A DNA stretch of 64,000 bases from an archaeon. GTDB taxonomy: Archaea; Thermoproteota; Thermoprotei_A; Marsarchaeales; Marsarchaeaceae. The notes beneath the pieces are model-generated. The model worked only from the letters and a program-made list of their open reading frames with translations, was not told the origin of the DNA and made no database searches. The stretch covers positions 1 to 64,000 of the forward strand of contig JAKAWJ010000002.1 in NCBI GenBank assembly GCA_021817005.1. Reading direction: 5' to 3'. Both the position numbers and the translations under genes were made by a program. Positions 45,116 through 53,261 of the stretch are shown here, in pieces; the first letter of the stretch is position 1; the number at the start of each line of letters is the position of its first letter.

Positions 45116-45592
45116 GTGCGGCAAAGCGTCATAGTAGGTTACTGCCTGTGCTTTGCTGCTGCCTTGGCCATGCCTTCTGTGGCCGGAGGGAGTGGCGTGG
45201 TAGGATTCTTCATAGACCTGTTTATAATGCCACTTTTCATCGTCACGATTCCCCTTGAGGTGGCCCTGAAGGGGTGGATTCAGGAGAAGCGCCCGCGATG
45301 GGGAGCAGTTTTGCTCTCGCTGGGCCTCGCCGGTACAGCTTTCTCATGGGTCGGATACGAAACTGCCCAAGCCCTCCGCCTATTTCGTGCCGCATCTTTC
45401 ATCTCTACGGGCGCCCAGATACTCTCCATCCCGAGCATCTTTGTTCTGGGGCCCTTCATCGGCCTCTTTAGCCTGTTCATCCTTCCGAGCTTCAATCTCG
45501 CGGTCCCGCTTATTCCTGTGGGCGCCTACATGCTCTGGGACCACCGCCGGCCAAAAATGCGGCGAGCGGTCGCCCGAACACCTGCCACATAA
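45116..45592 (+). CDS. Membrane protein with four or more spans, unknown
   Basis: The 158-residue protein starts at GTG and contains about four long hydrophobic segments ('VGYCLCFAAALAMPSVAGG', 'DLFIMPLFIVTIPLEVAL', 'AVLLSLGLAGTAFSWVGYETA' and 'IPSIFVLGPFIGLFSLFILP') with a basic C-terminal tail. A TATA-like gattatactg (45090-45099) is about 22 bp upstream, as in leaderless archaeal genes. No family recognised. Confidence 0.65.
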   Translation: MRQSVIVGYCLCFAAALAMPSVAGGSGVVGFFIDLFIMPLFIVTIPLEVALKGWIQEKRPRWGAVLLSLGLAGTAFSWVGYETAQALRLFRAASFISTGAQILSIPSIFVLGPFIGLFSLFILPSFNLAVPLIPVGAYMLWDHRRPKMRRAVARTPAT

Positions 45593-45621
45593 CCTTTTTA
45601 GGCGATTTGGGGATTTTCCTC

Positions 45622-45768
45622 GTGACTTCTCGCGCTTTTTCGGGGCTATCCCCTCGCTCCACCCCCTTCATACTCTTGTTCCTGATTCTCGCGGGGGCTC
45701 TGGCTCTCTTCCTTCAGGCTCTCAGTTCGGTTTCAGCGTCCGGCCCTGCATCTTGGGAGTATCAGTAA
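45622..45768 (+). CDS. 48-residue predicted membrane or signal-anchored peptide
   Basis: The frame starts at GTG (VTSRAFSGLSPRSTP), has one strong hydrophobic helix (FILLFLILAGALALFLQAL) and ends 'SASGPASWEYQ'. A TATA-like ccttttta lies near 45594-45602, about 24 bp before the start codon, so transcription could begin at the GTG. It could be a true small membrane protein or the signal-peptide remnant of a broken secreted protein. Confidence 0.5.
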   Translation: MTSRAFSGLSPRSTPFILLFLILAGALALFLQALSSVSASGPASWEYQ

Positions 45769-46145
45769 GTATGCTTAAGTTTGGGAAATATAAGAAGGCG
45801 TAAATAACTCTCGGAGTGCGTGTTGGCATAGACTTATGGAAAAGTCATCTCCAGCGCAGATTCCCTGCCAAGGCATGTTCGTTCCCTTTCAGCTAAGTAC
45901 CAGCTAAACGACATCGGCCCTCCGCCAGATTGGGACAGCAATAAACGAGTCCGTTACACTCGATAAACGCGGTTGACCTTAGTTCAACGACCAAAGTTGT
46001 ACGCATCAACCCTGCCTGCGGGCCAAGAATAACTCTCGGCAAAAGCCAAGTGAGTTCAATTTTAGAATTACAAATGCCACAAAACTGCAGTATACTGCCG
46101 AATACAATCCTATAAAGAGGCAAATGGTGTTGTTGCCGACTAACC
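45769..46145. other. Intergenic region before threonine dehydratase
   Basis: No convincing coding frame. A TATA-like tcctataaag at 46108-46117 points towards the threonine dehydratase gene. Confidence 0.5.
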
Positions 46146-47105
46146 CTGGCAAGAGAGATCATACCAAAAGTTACGCTCTCTGACATAGAAGAAGCAAAGG
46201 TCAGAATAGCGACAGTCAGCTGGCGGACTCCCTTAGTTCCAGCTTCTCGCTATGATGATGGGAAGCTCTATCTAAAACTTGAGTGTCTGCAAAGAACGGG
46301 CAGCTTCAAAATTCGGGGAGCATGGAACCACATGTCCCGAACGACCTTGGAAGAAAGACAGCGTGGCTTCGTTACGATTTCAGCTGGCAACCACGGCCAA
46401 GCGGTTGCGTGGTGCGCCCGGCGACTTGAGTCTCCGTGCACAGTTTATGTTCCGGAAACGGCAGTGGAGCGCAAGCTAAGATCAATGGAGTCGATGGGCG
46501 CAAAAATTGTCAAACGCCCCAGCCGAGAGATCATGGATTCGATGACTGACAACAGGATGGGACAACTCGGAATGACGTTTGTGCATCCGTTCGGAGACCC
46601 CTATGTGATCGCAGGCCAGGGAACGGTGGGGCTTGAGATATTAGAGGACCTCAGCGAAACAAAAACCATACTCGTGCCTGTCGGAGGCGGCGGGCTGATA
46701 AGCGGAATTTCAATCGCTGTACATGCAAAGAAGCCCGATATCAAAGTTTATGGGGTTCAGGCTGAGGGGGCAGACCCGCTACCCAAATTCTTTGCTAGTG
46801 GCGAGCTTGTTGACATTGGTAACCCGCACACCATAGCTGACGGAATCGCTACAACAAGGGTCTTCGAGTACATGGTCCCCTTTTTTAAAGGAAATCTCGC
46901 CGGCGCGCTTTCTGTCTCCGATGATGAAATAAAACTGGCAATGAAACAGATTTTGCAGGAATCCCATGCTGTCGTAGAACCCGCGGGTGCGGCTTCCCTC
47001 GCTGCAGCCATCAAATACCACAGTCAGCTGGCTGAACCCATCGTGTGTATAGCGAGTGGTGGAAACGTGAACTCTCAACTTCTCGCTGAGATTGTCTCCC
47101 TCTAA
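46146..47105 (+). CDS. Threonine dehydratase (PLP-dependent), probable CTG start
   Basis: It deaminates L-threonine to 2-oxobutyrate. Motifs are 'LECLQRTGSFKIRGAWNHM' (PLP lysine in SFKIRG), 'SAGNHGQAVAWC', 'VPVGGGGLISGISIAV' and 'PAGAASLAA'. The family N-terminus (VTLSDIEEAKVRIATVSWRTPLV) is read in frame upstream of the first ATG (46332), which would delete about 60 residues including the PLP lysine. Between the in-frame stop at 46113 and that point there is no ATG, GTG or TTG. CTG at 46146 lies just after the transcription start predicted from the TATA box. The ACT domain of some homologues is absent. Confidence 0.9.
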   Translation: MAREIIPKVTLSDIEEAKVRIATVSWRTPLVPASRYDDGKLYLKLECLQRTGSFKIRGAWNHMSRTTLEERQRGFVTISAGNHGQAVAWCARRLESPCTVYVPETAVERKLRSMESMGAKIVKRPSREIMDSMTDNRMGQLGMTFVHPFGDPYVIAGQGTVGLEILEDLSETKTILVPVGGGGLISGISIAVHAKKPDIKVYGVQAEGADPLPKFFASGELVDIGNPHTIADGIATTRVFEYMVPFFKGNLAGALSVSDDEIKLAMKQILQESHAVVEPAGAASLAAAIKYHSQLAEPIVCIASGGNVNSQLLAEIVSL

Positions 47106-47207
47106 CTATGTAGAACGGTCTATGTGGTACAGGTCAAGAAAAGTCTCCGTGACCCGATATCTGCATCAAATTATTGCAACCTGGGTGGGGAGTCCAAGTA
47201 TTCAGGT

Positions 47208-48440
47208 TCAACCTTTGAGCGAGTCGACTCCTTGAATCCTGCCTACTCCGTCAGTCAATAGCTGCCAAGTTTCCCCAAAGTTAATACTCCCGTACACTTC
47301 TCCCGTGGTCGTACCGAAATAAATTCCGGAGGGTGTAGAAGAGTCCGTTGTCATTGAGTCTCTCAAGACGCAGTTGTGAACAGATTTAGGTAGACCGCTT
47401 CTCAAGGCCCTCCACTCTGTCCCTTGTTTATCTCCGCGAAAAACTTCCAAGCTTCCAATAACGCATGAATTGTGTTCCTTACATTTCCCTTGGTAGGCAG
47501 GCACAGTAAATACGGAGTCTGAACCGTCAGGACTTTTCACCGTAGCAATTGCGAAACCATGCCGCGTTTCCTTTCCTGAGCTTCGGTCTACCCACTTTTC
47601 GCCTGAATCTGACGAGACATATACACCGCAGTGGTTTTGCTGATAAACGACTCCAGGCATGCTCGGTGATAAAGAGATCTTGTGGGCGCAAGAATGAACT
47701 GTGGTCAAGTGTTCCGCCAGTATTTGCTCAGAAGTTGCCTCAGGTTTATTCCACGGTTGTCTTATTCCTCCAACCGGACATTCTTCCATGGTCCCGGCTC
47801 TCTGCGATAACCACGTTTCACCTCTATCATCGGTACGATATACCCCGTTTCCAGACGCGATTATGTAGATGCGCTCTGGATGGGAACGGTCGAATTTTAT
47901 GGTGTGTATACAGAGACCAACTGTACCAAAACCCCAGTCGATGCCCCACTCGTTCCGTCTCGGGGCTTTGTGGAGACCAACGACTTCGCTCCACGTTGCA
48001 CCGTAATCATTTGACCTAAACAGATGGCCATAATGCGCTCCCGCGTATACTGTTGCAGGTTCAATCGGGTCCACAGCCACTGTCCATACTTTCTTCACGT
48101 GTAGCCCAGTCGTTGACCTCTCCCAACTATCGCCTCCATTACGTGAGATGAATACGCCATCTGTATGGGTGGCCGCATATATCGTGTCTGACGATAGATC
48201 GTAGGTCATCGAGTTTACACTCTGGCCCTTAAGATACGGGCCAGTCCGATGCCACTGAGACCTAGATGCATCTGCGTGCAACATGTAACAACCGTTTACC
48301 GTAGAAACCCCAATTTGCATAGTCGAATCGGACGAGTTTGCACGCATTTCGTTCCAACCCAAACATCCCTCCCTATAACGATTATTAGTTTCAGAAACAT
48401 ACACCTCGCGCTCACCAGTAAGAGAAATACAGTGTTTCAC
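47208..48440 (-). CDS. BNR/sortilin-like beta-propeller protein
   Basis: The 410-residue protein has recurring 'S-x-D-x-G-x-x-W' Asp-box repeats: 'SRNGGDSWE', 'SNDYGATWSE', 'TDDRGETWLS', 'SSDSGEKWVD' and 'SINFGETWQL', typical of BNR/exo-alpha-sialidase-like or Vps10/Ycf48-type propellers. The enzymatic residues of sialidases are not evident, so it may only bind a ligand. No signal peptide is visible. The GTG at 48440 has a TATA-like ctctatatg about 23 bp upstream. Confidence 0.8.
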   Translation of the reverse strand: MKHCISLTGEREVYVSETNNRYREGCLGWNEMRANSSDSTMQIGVSTVNGCYMLHADASRSQWHRTGPYLKGQSVNSMTYDLSSDTIYAATHTDGVFISRNGGDSWERSTTGLHVKKVWTVAVDPIEPATVYAGAHYGHLFRSNDYGATWSEVVGLHKAPRRNEWGIDWGFGTVGLCIHTIKFDRSHPERIYIIASGNGVYRTDDRGETWLSQRAGTMEECPVGGIRQPWNKPEATSEQILAEHLTTVHSCAHKISLSPSMPGVVYQQNHCGVYVSSDSGEKWVDRSSGKETRHGFAIATVKSPDGSDSVFTVPAYQGKCKEHNSCVIGSLEVFRGDKQGTEWRALRSGLPKSVHNCVLRDSMTTDSSTPSGIYFGTTTGEVYGSINFGETWQLLTDGVGRIQGVDSLKG

Positions 48441-48593
48441 GCTTTAGCACTAGTGCGCATATAGAGTAGAGCCGGTTGCAACGAAACCCAAATTCTCCAG
48501 AGCGAAAGTCAAAAAGTCAGCGCACTTCGGCATGAAAAACCCAAAAAGAGAACACTTTGATTGTTAGCGCCGGAATTTGGCCCAAGTCCAGAT

Positions 48594-48607
48594 GCGCCGG
48601 CGCGAGG
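48594..48607. repeat. Left attachment repeat (attL-like), gcgccggcgcgagg
   Basis: Identical to 54532-54545. In both places aagtcca stands just upstream, separated by three bases here and one base there. Confidence 0.8.
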
Positions 48608-48653
48608 CTTTATTCCTTTAGGGTTATAATCCCAAACACTATTTCCTTGGTGT

Positions 48654-48947
48654 ATGAGCCTGACGCACGACTACGACGCCGCGTTGAAGTATGCGTACCG
48701 CAGGCTTGAGCGGTCGCCGTTAGCGGAGGCGGACAAGCGGCTCATACGCGGCTTCGCCGAGCACATGGCTGCGCGCGGCGTCTCCAAGATCAGGCTTGCC
48801 ACGCTCATCGAGAAGAGTGTGCTGTGCGCCGAGAGGCTCGGCGTCCCCGCGGCGTCGGCGGGGAGGGGGGAGGTGGAGCGGCTGATGCGCTGGCTCTTCC
48901 AGGAGTCGGGGTACAGCCAGGAGACCGCGGCCACGGCGGCCGTCAAA
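48654..48947 (+). pseudogene. Tyrosine recombinase (integrase), N-terminal part only
   Basis: The 98 residues 'DYDAALKYAYRRLERSPLA... RLATLIEKSVLCAERLGV' match the N-terminal core-binding (SAM-like) domain of archaeal tyrosine integrases. The catalytic R-H-R-Y domain is absent here and elsewhere in the window. The frame continues to 49049 only by reading antisense through the neighbouring DruA-like gene. The break lies near 48935-48947, where 'gacggccgtcaaaa'-type sequence is shared by both genes. Confidence 0.82.
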
Positions 48948-49601
48948 AGTCTCTCCGGAGATTCGTGTCTTCGAGTTAGCATATTTTTTCTCAAAGTCTC
49001 TCCTGACAGTCGGCGATGCTGCAAGCGCGGCAACAAGTTTGCCACCTAAAACCAGGGAGTAAGGGGGGACCGCACCCAGGACAAACGCGTCCATCACATG
49101 CTTAAGGTTCCGCGCTTTGGTGGGTTTGTCCCAGCCTATGTATGTGTCCCGGGCCCGCAGGCTGTAGACCGGGTCGCCCAGCCCTATGATCCCGATTAGC
49201 GCGTTATTGGAGTTGTTGAAGACGAGGTAGCGGAGCCTTCTCCCGTATCCGCTTGAGACAGGGATCGACCAGTGGAACTTCACCCACCTGAACAGCTCCG
49301 CGTCCCTTTCACACCCTACCTGCCTCATTACTGGGTCCATGCCGTCCAAGTCGAGTTCTCTGCCGTCAATTATGTAGCGGTTCACGAATTCGTTATCCAC
49401 GCGCTTTATGAAATTCGAGTCCCGCTTGAGAAGATACTCCACCGCCCCCCTGTGCATTGCCCTGACCAACTCCTTATCCGGATGTGCTGACTGCATCCCA
49501 CCCAACGAGCCCAAGCCAAGCTTGGACAAGTGGGTAACAACCCGTTCCTTCAGGAGTTCCAAATCCGCTTTTAAAGGAGCCTGCCCAGGTTTCCGATCCA
49601 C
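48936..49601 (-). pseudogene. DruA-like protein (DUF4338), C-terminally truncated
   Basis: The protein matches DUF4338, the family of Druantia DruA: 'LVRAMHRGAVEYLLKRDS', 'WVKFHWSIPVSSGYGRRLRYLV', 'IGIIGLGDPVYSLRARDTYIGW' and 'RNLKHVMDAFVLGAVPPYSLVL'. Family members continue for roughly 150-200 residues beyond 'SGETFDGR'. Here the frame runs out antisense into the integrase remnant, so about 220 residues survive. Start is GTG 49601. Some DUF4338 proteins belong to anti-phage systems, others are associated with mobile elements; the function of a truncated copy is unclear. Confidence 0.8.
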
Positions 49602-49845
49602 GCCTATGCCAATCGCAGCGCAGGCCCAAGCCTTTCGCTTTCCTTAACTGTGATGTGGTAAATCAGGTTGAATAACCAGCTAGACTAGGTCCCAACAAGG
49701 CCTACCCTTGAATCAACTTACGCCCTTCAGGCGTGCGAATTTTAACAGTTGGACAGGGTCTGCGAAGGTTGAATCTGCATTTGGGTTGGTGGTGCCAAAA
49801 CACGTGGGTGCCCGCGGTGTGCGGGAATGAATATTGCATTAAACC

Positions 49846-49970
49846 TTGATGAACTCGGTAAATTGGATATCGCTTGCTAATAGTATCGATGAGTATGGGT
49901 CGGTTGTAGGGAGTAGAGTGGCCCGCGCTTCGGGGTTACATGACCTAGTCAGGTCAAAGGTAAAGTATTG
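49846..49970 (+). pseudogene. Truncated duplicate of the element's first gene (5' end only)
   Basis: The peptide 'LANSIDEYGSVVGSRVARASGLHDLVRSKV' matches 'LTNSMDEYGSAVRSEVARASALRDPVRS' encoded at 52154-52240. The DNA at 49873-49959 aligns with 52154-52240 almost without gaps. The frame then runs into the AT-rich cargo and is meaningless to its stop at 50055. Confidence 0.75.
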
Positions 49971-49994
49971 GAAGCAGGTTTGTTATAGACTTGG

Positions 49995-50573
49995 TCACCT
50001 GAGTGTATGCGTTTCGTCATATTTAATGTTAAACCATTTTTTGCCTTTCTTATAACTTACTATGAATCTTAAAAATCTGCCATCTGTATCCTTTCCATTA
50101 TCTCTCATAACTACTGTTATAGTGGAGTCAATATCGGCATTTTTGTTCAGTTCATATAAGTACTCATTATCTTTGTTTAGATCAATTCTCACAAGAGGTT
50201 TTGCATTGAATTCAATCTTTGCTATCTCGTAATTGTGTGAGACTATAAGTCTAATGCTTTCGATGAAGATCTGAAGTTCATTCTTATCCAATATGTACGG
50301 TCTTATTTTTAGTATAATTTCGCCGCTTTCTTCCCTGGTCGCCTTAATTCTTGGTGGTTCGGCTGTAAACAACTCTCTATAGTACGACATAATTGCAAAT
50401 ACATAGGTGAAGGACAGGACCAATACGCCGGAAATTGGCAAAACAATTTGATTCAAAATATATATGTGGGGAACTTTACTATAGAAATCGGGTATTAGTA
50501 TAGAGACTACAAATAGAAGTGTCGATAACATTAACAAGATACCACTGTAAAGCGGGATTCTTTTGACATCCAT
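49995..50573 (-). CDS. Two-span membrane protein of unknown family (cargo gene 3)
   Basis: The 192-residue protein has two hydrophobic spans (YSGILLMLSTLLFVVSILIP, about residues 8-27; and LPISGVLVLSFTYVFAIMSY, about 46-66) and then a soluble, beta-rich domain of about 120 residues. The N-terminus is short and basic, so the C-terminal domain is probably cytoplasmic. It is the last gene of the three-gene AT-rich operon, 17 bp after gene 2. No family recognised. A membrane protein with a sensor-like domain would fit an effector role, which is speculation. Confidence 0.75.
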   Translation of the reverse strand: MDVKRIPLYSGILLMLSTLLFVVSILIPDFYSKVPHIYILNQIVLPISGVLVLSFTYVFAIMSYYRELFTAEPPRIKATREESGEIILKIRPYILDKNELQIFIESIRLIVSHNYEIAKIEFNAKPLVRIDLNKDNEYLYELNKNADIDSTITVVMRDNGKDTDGRFLRFIVSYKKGKKWFNIKYDETHTLR

Positions 50574-50590
50574 CTAAGTCTGCCTCAGTG

Positions 50591-50923
50591 TTAATATGTG
50601 ACCGCAATTTTTTTGAATGATTCAATTTTTTCGGTTGGTCTTCTTGGAATCACATACAAATCAGTACGTGTTACCTCAATCTGAGTTATGTAAGAATCGT
50701 CCAGACCAGTTACATCAAAAACCAGTGACAACACGTCTTGAACAGCTACGTTTTTGTCGAGTTTTGGAATTTGAACTTCTTCTTTGAGAATTGTTCCGAC
50801 TTTTACGGTTGAATATCGAAAGAAGAACGTGTATTCTTCAATTTTAAATTCATTTTTACCTTCTTCTAATATTTTCCGCAGGAGTAAATCAAATAGAGAA
50901 GACGTTTCGAGAGGGACACGCAT
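50591..50923 (-). CDS. Small soluble protein of unknown family (cargo gene 2)
   Basis: The 110-residue protein is acidic and mixed alpha/beta ('ETSSLFDLLLRKILEEGKNEFKIEEYTFFFRYS...'). I recognise no motif. It lies 18 bp after cargo gene 1 and 17 bp before cargo gene 3. Low GC and short spacers mark one transfer unit. Confidence 0.75.
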   Translation of the reverse strand: MRVPLETSSLFDLLLRKILEEGKNEFKIEEYTFFFRYSTVKVGTILKEEVQIPKLDKNVAVQDVLSLVFDVTGLDDSYITQIEVTRTDLYVIPRRPTEKIESFKKIAVTY

Positions 50924-50941
50924 GTTAATTCCACCTCAGAT

Positions 50942-51721
50942 CTAATGTGCACGAAACTTATCGTAGGCTTCTGAAAGCCTTGAAACACCGTATAGAATCG
51001 CTTCATAATATATTACCTCATCATCTTCTCTTTTTGGCCTTGCCAAGTTGAGCCATCCATTATTATAAAGGATGACCTCCATTGTTGGTAGTAGTTTTGC
51101 TAATTCTACTCTTGGTGTTATTCTAACTCCCGCGGCCTCCCTGAATTGTTCCTGAATTTGGGCCTCCCTCATAGAGGGATCAAGATATCTTTCATCTATT
51201 CTATGTTTCCCCCTTCTCGCTCTTCTGCTCGTAGACTCCATATCACCGTTAAAAATTTCGTTGTAACGCCTATCTTTAGGCTCAGCAGTATTAAGGTATT
51301 CTATAAAATCCTCGTCGAATGAAATCTTTTTTCTTATTGTGACATGAATATTGAGCGCTTTAAAAATATCTGTTATTGCGTTCGCTGAACCTTTTTCCGC
51401 AATTACATAGACATTATAATTGGCGTCATTTTCTTTATTGCTAGTGACACAAATTCTTCGATTTTGAGAGTCTATATTTTCCTTGACTTCTTTTGTTAGT
51501 GGGTCAACCCTTTCAGTTTTTTTCCTAGTCCAAAAATCAAAAGTAAAATATTTTTCAATATTCAACCTCCCATTTCCCTCTTGGTTACTCTGGTACCAAG
51601 AACTGATTTCTTTTGAGCTATCAGCATATTGTGGGCCGTGCTTTTCTAAAAAAACCTTAATTTGTTTCATTACCTCACCATAGCTCAACTCCTCTATATG
51701 AATCACACCAACTTGTGTCAC
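50942..51721 (-). CDS. Soluble protein of unknown family (cargo gene 1)
   Basis: This 259-residue protein is the first of the AT-rich operon. The N-terminal 150 residues are alpha/beta ('NYNVYVIAEKGSANAITDIFKALNIHVTIRKKISF'). A basic linker (STSRRARRGKHRIDERY, about 165-181) connects to a helical C-terminal domain ('QIQEQFREAAGVRITPRVELAKLL'). The basic linker suggests nucleic-acid contact. No catalytic motif is evident. Its GC content is far below its neighbours. Confidence 0.75.
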   Translation of the reverse strand: MTQVGVIHIEELSYGEVMKQIKVFLEKHGPQYADSSKEISSWYQSNQEGNGRLNIEKYFTFDFWTRKKTERVDPLTKEVKENIDSQNRRICVTSNKENDANYNVYVIAEKGSANAITDIFKALNIHVTIRKKISFDEDFIEYLNTAEPKDRRYNEIFNGDMESTSRRARRGKHRIDERYLDPSMREAQIQEQFREAAGVRITPRVELAKLLPTMEVILYNNGWLNLARPKREDDEVIYYEAILYGVSRLSEAYDKFRAH

Positions 51722-51758
51722 TGCATTAATTCACCTAGTTCTGATGGAATCACATGAT

Positions 51759-51772
51759 ACAATTTATAAATC
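51759..51772 (-). promoter_or_regulatory. TATA box of the cargo operon
   Basis: The minus strand reads gatttataaattg. Its centre is about 45 bp before the ATG at 51721, leaving a short leader. Confidence 0.6.
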
Positions 51773-51795
51773 TTTACCACACTCTGTTGCTTACT

Positions 51796-52053
51796 TTAAA
51801 TGAAGGGTTTGTCGACTTTAAGATAATCATTCATTGACAGCCAGTGACACCCCATCTGATTACGACCATCAATCGAAACCACATAAACTTTCGTTTTCTG
51901 CATCAATACCACATCCTTCTGAAGATCCTTCCGCTTTCCGCATGGAATGATCCCAATCTCATCTAAACATCGGAACCACTTCCTCTGCTCGGCGTCGTGT
52001 AGACGGCCGTGGCGGATCAGCTCCCAAACCAGGAGCAGAGCTGCGGCGAACGG
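51796..52053 (-). pseudogene. Remnant of a gene lacking its 5' end
   Basis: An 85-codon frame after an in-frame stop (52054-52056) reads 'PFAAALLLVWELIRHGRLHDAE', 'KWFRCLDEIGIIPCGKRKD' and 'KTKVYVVSIDGRNQMGCHWL', ending 'KVDKPFI'. It is GC-richer at its 5' side than its 3' side. There is no ATG, GTG or TTG before the internal ATG of 'MQKTK', so it looks like the C-terminal end of a lost gene. No family recognised. Confidence 0.5.
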
Positions 52054-52109
52054 CTAAAGCGGTTTTGAGGTTTGTCGGCATAAAAATTTGAGGGTGCCCA
52101 TAATGTCTA

Positions 52110-52119
52110 GGAGTTGATG
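52110..52119 (+). promoter_or_regulatory. TATA box for the element's right-arm operon
   Basis: ttatattata is centred about 25 bp before the ATG at 52139, so a leaderless start there is likely. Confidence 0.55.
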
Positions 52120-52138
52120 TTATATTATAGATGAATAC

Positions 52139-52586
52139 ATGAAATTGGAGTTGCTTACTAATAGTATGGATGAGTATGGGTCGGCTGTGAGGAGCGAGGT
52201 GGCCCGGGCCTCGGCTCTCCGAGACCCTGTCCGCTCACGTGGAGACGCTTAGGTCGACGTTCCTCGACCCCGAGTGGGCTCGGGCCGTGCCCAACGTGTA
52301 CGAGTACGCCGAGAAGCTTGAGAAGGACACCAGGGACGGAGACGCCAAGTACACGGTGACCCACAGGGATGTGCGCCTCAAGAGGAACTTCATACTCACG
52401 AGCGTGGCGCTGTGGACCGCGGCGGACACAGTGTTCACCAGGATCCTCCAGCTTCTGAAGGAGAACGGGCAGTACTACCCGCAGCGCGTCGCACCCTTCT
52501 CCCTCGGCGAGGCGCTCCAGCTCGCCGACGACGTGAGGCGTGCGGGGTCACCCCAGATCCTCAGGGAGGTTGAAAGCAATAGATGA
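52139..52586 (+). pseudogene. Element gene A, unknown, with a frameshift near 52238
   Basis: The first 33 codons (MKLELLTNSMDEYGSAVRSEVARASALRDPVRS) match the duplicate at 49846. The frame then meets a stop at 52250-52252, while the +1 frame continues as 'VETLRSTFLDPEWARAVPNVYEYAEKLEKD' and onward to 52586. One missing or extra base near 52238 would join them into a protein of about 149 residues. The product is helical and charged; no family recognised. It overlaps gene B by 17 bp. Confidence 0.65.
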
Positions 52587-53261
52587 CGATGAAAGCCCGG
52601 CGGAGCGCTTCGTGGACGAAGCCAAGGGCATACGCCACCCCCGGTCGAACGCCGCGGGCTACATCCAGGCGTCCAGGTACGGCACGGCGGTGGTCGTCGA
52701 CCCGCTTGAGGAGGTGCGCCAGCTGTGCGAAGCGATAATCGGGCTCTCGGACTCGGAGCTCAGGAAGGCCGGAGTCACCAAGGAGGAGTACGCCGAGGTC
52801 GAGTACATCTACGACGTGGCGCTCGCCTTCAAGCAGGCGTATATCCGGGGCCCGCCCGGGGAGAAGGTTGTGAGCCTCCCCTCCCCTTCCTCGGCGACTC
52901 CGAGGAGGAGGACGGCGCCAGGCTCACAGAGTTCTCGACGCGGTGGCTCCCCGCCTCGGACGCAAGGGAGATCGTCTTCCTCGGCCCGGCGAAGATGGAC
53001 GCGGTGGCCGCGGTGGTGCAGAGGTTCCCCCAGCCCAAGTACTTCGTCGACGAGAAAGGAGACAAATGCGTCGACGGCTGGCAGGAGGTGCAGGAGGCGT
53101 ACACCGTGCTCAACGCCCTGAAGGACTACATCACCGTGGAGAGCTACGAGAACCTGCGTGTCCGCTTCTGCTCCTACGCGCTTAAGCGGCTGCTAAAGAT
53201 CCAGCGGAAGACGCTTTCGCTTCTGAACGAGGCGGCGATGGAGAGTGTCTTCAAGAAGTAA
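52570..53261 (+). pseudogene. Element gene B, unknown, with a frameshift in C-rich sequence near 52885
   Basis: From TTG 52570 the first part reads 'MKAIDDDESPAERFVDEAKGIRHPRSN ... FKQAYIRGPPGEKVVSLP'. The frame breaks in the run 'cctcccctccccttcc' (about 52878-52894). The second part resumes in the next frame as 'GDSEEEDGARLTEFSTRW' and ends 'SLLNEAAMESVFKK'. Joined, the protein has about 230 residues, acidic in the middle. No family recognised. The stop overlaps the GTG of gene C. Confidence 0.6.

Noticed and set aside
48654-49049. Complete 131-residue integrase
   Set aside because: Only the first 98 codons are integrase-like; the rest is antisense to the DruA-like gene.
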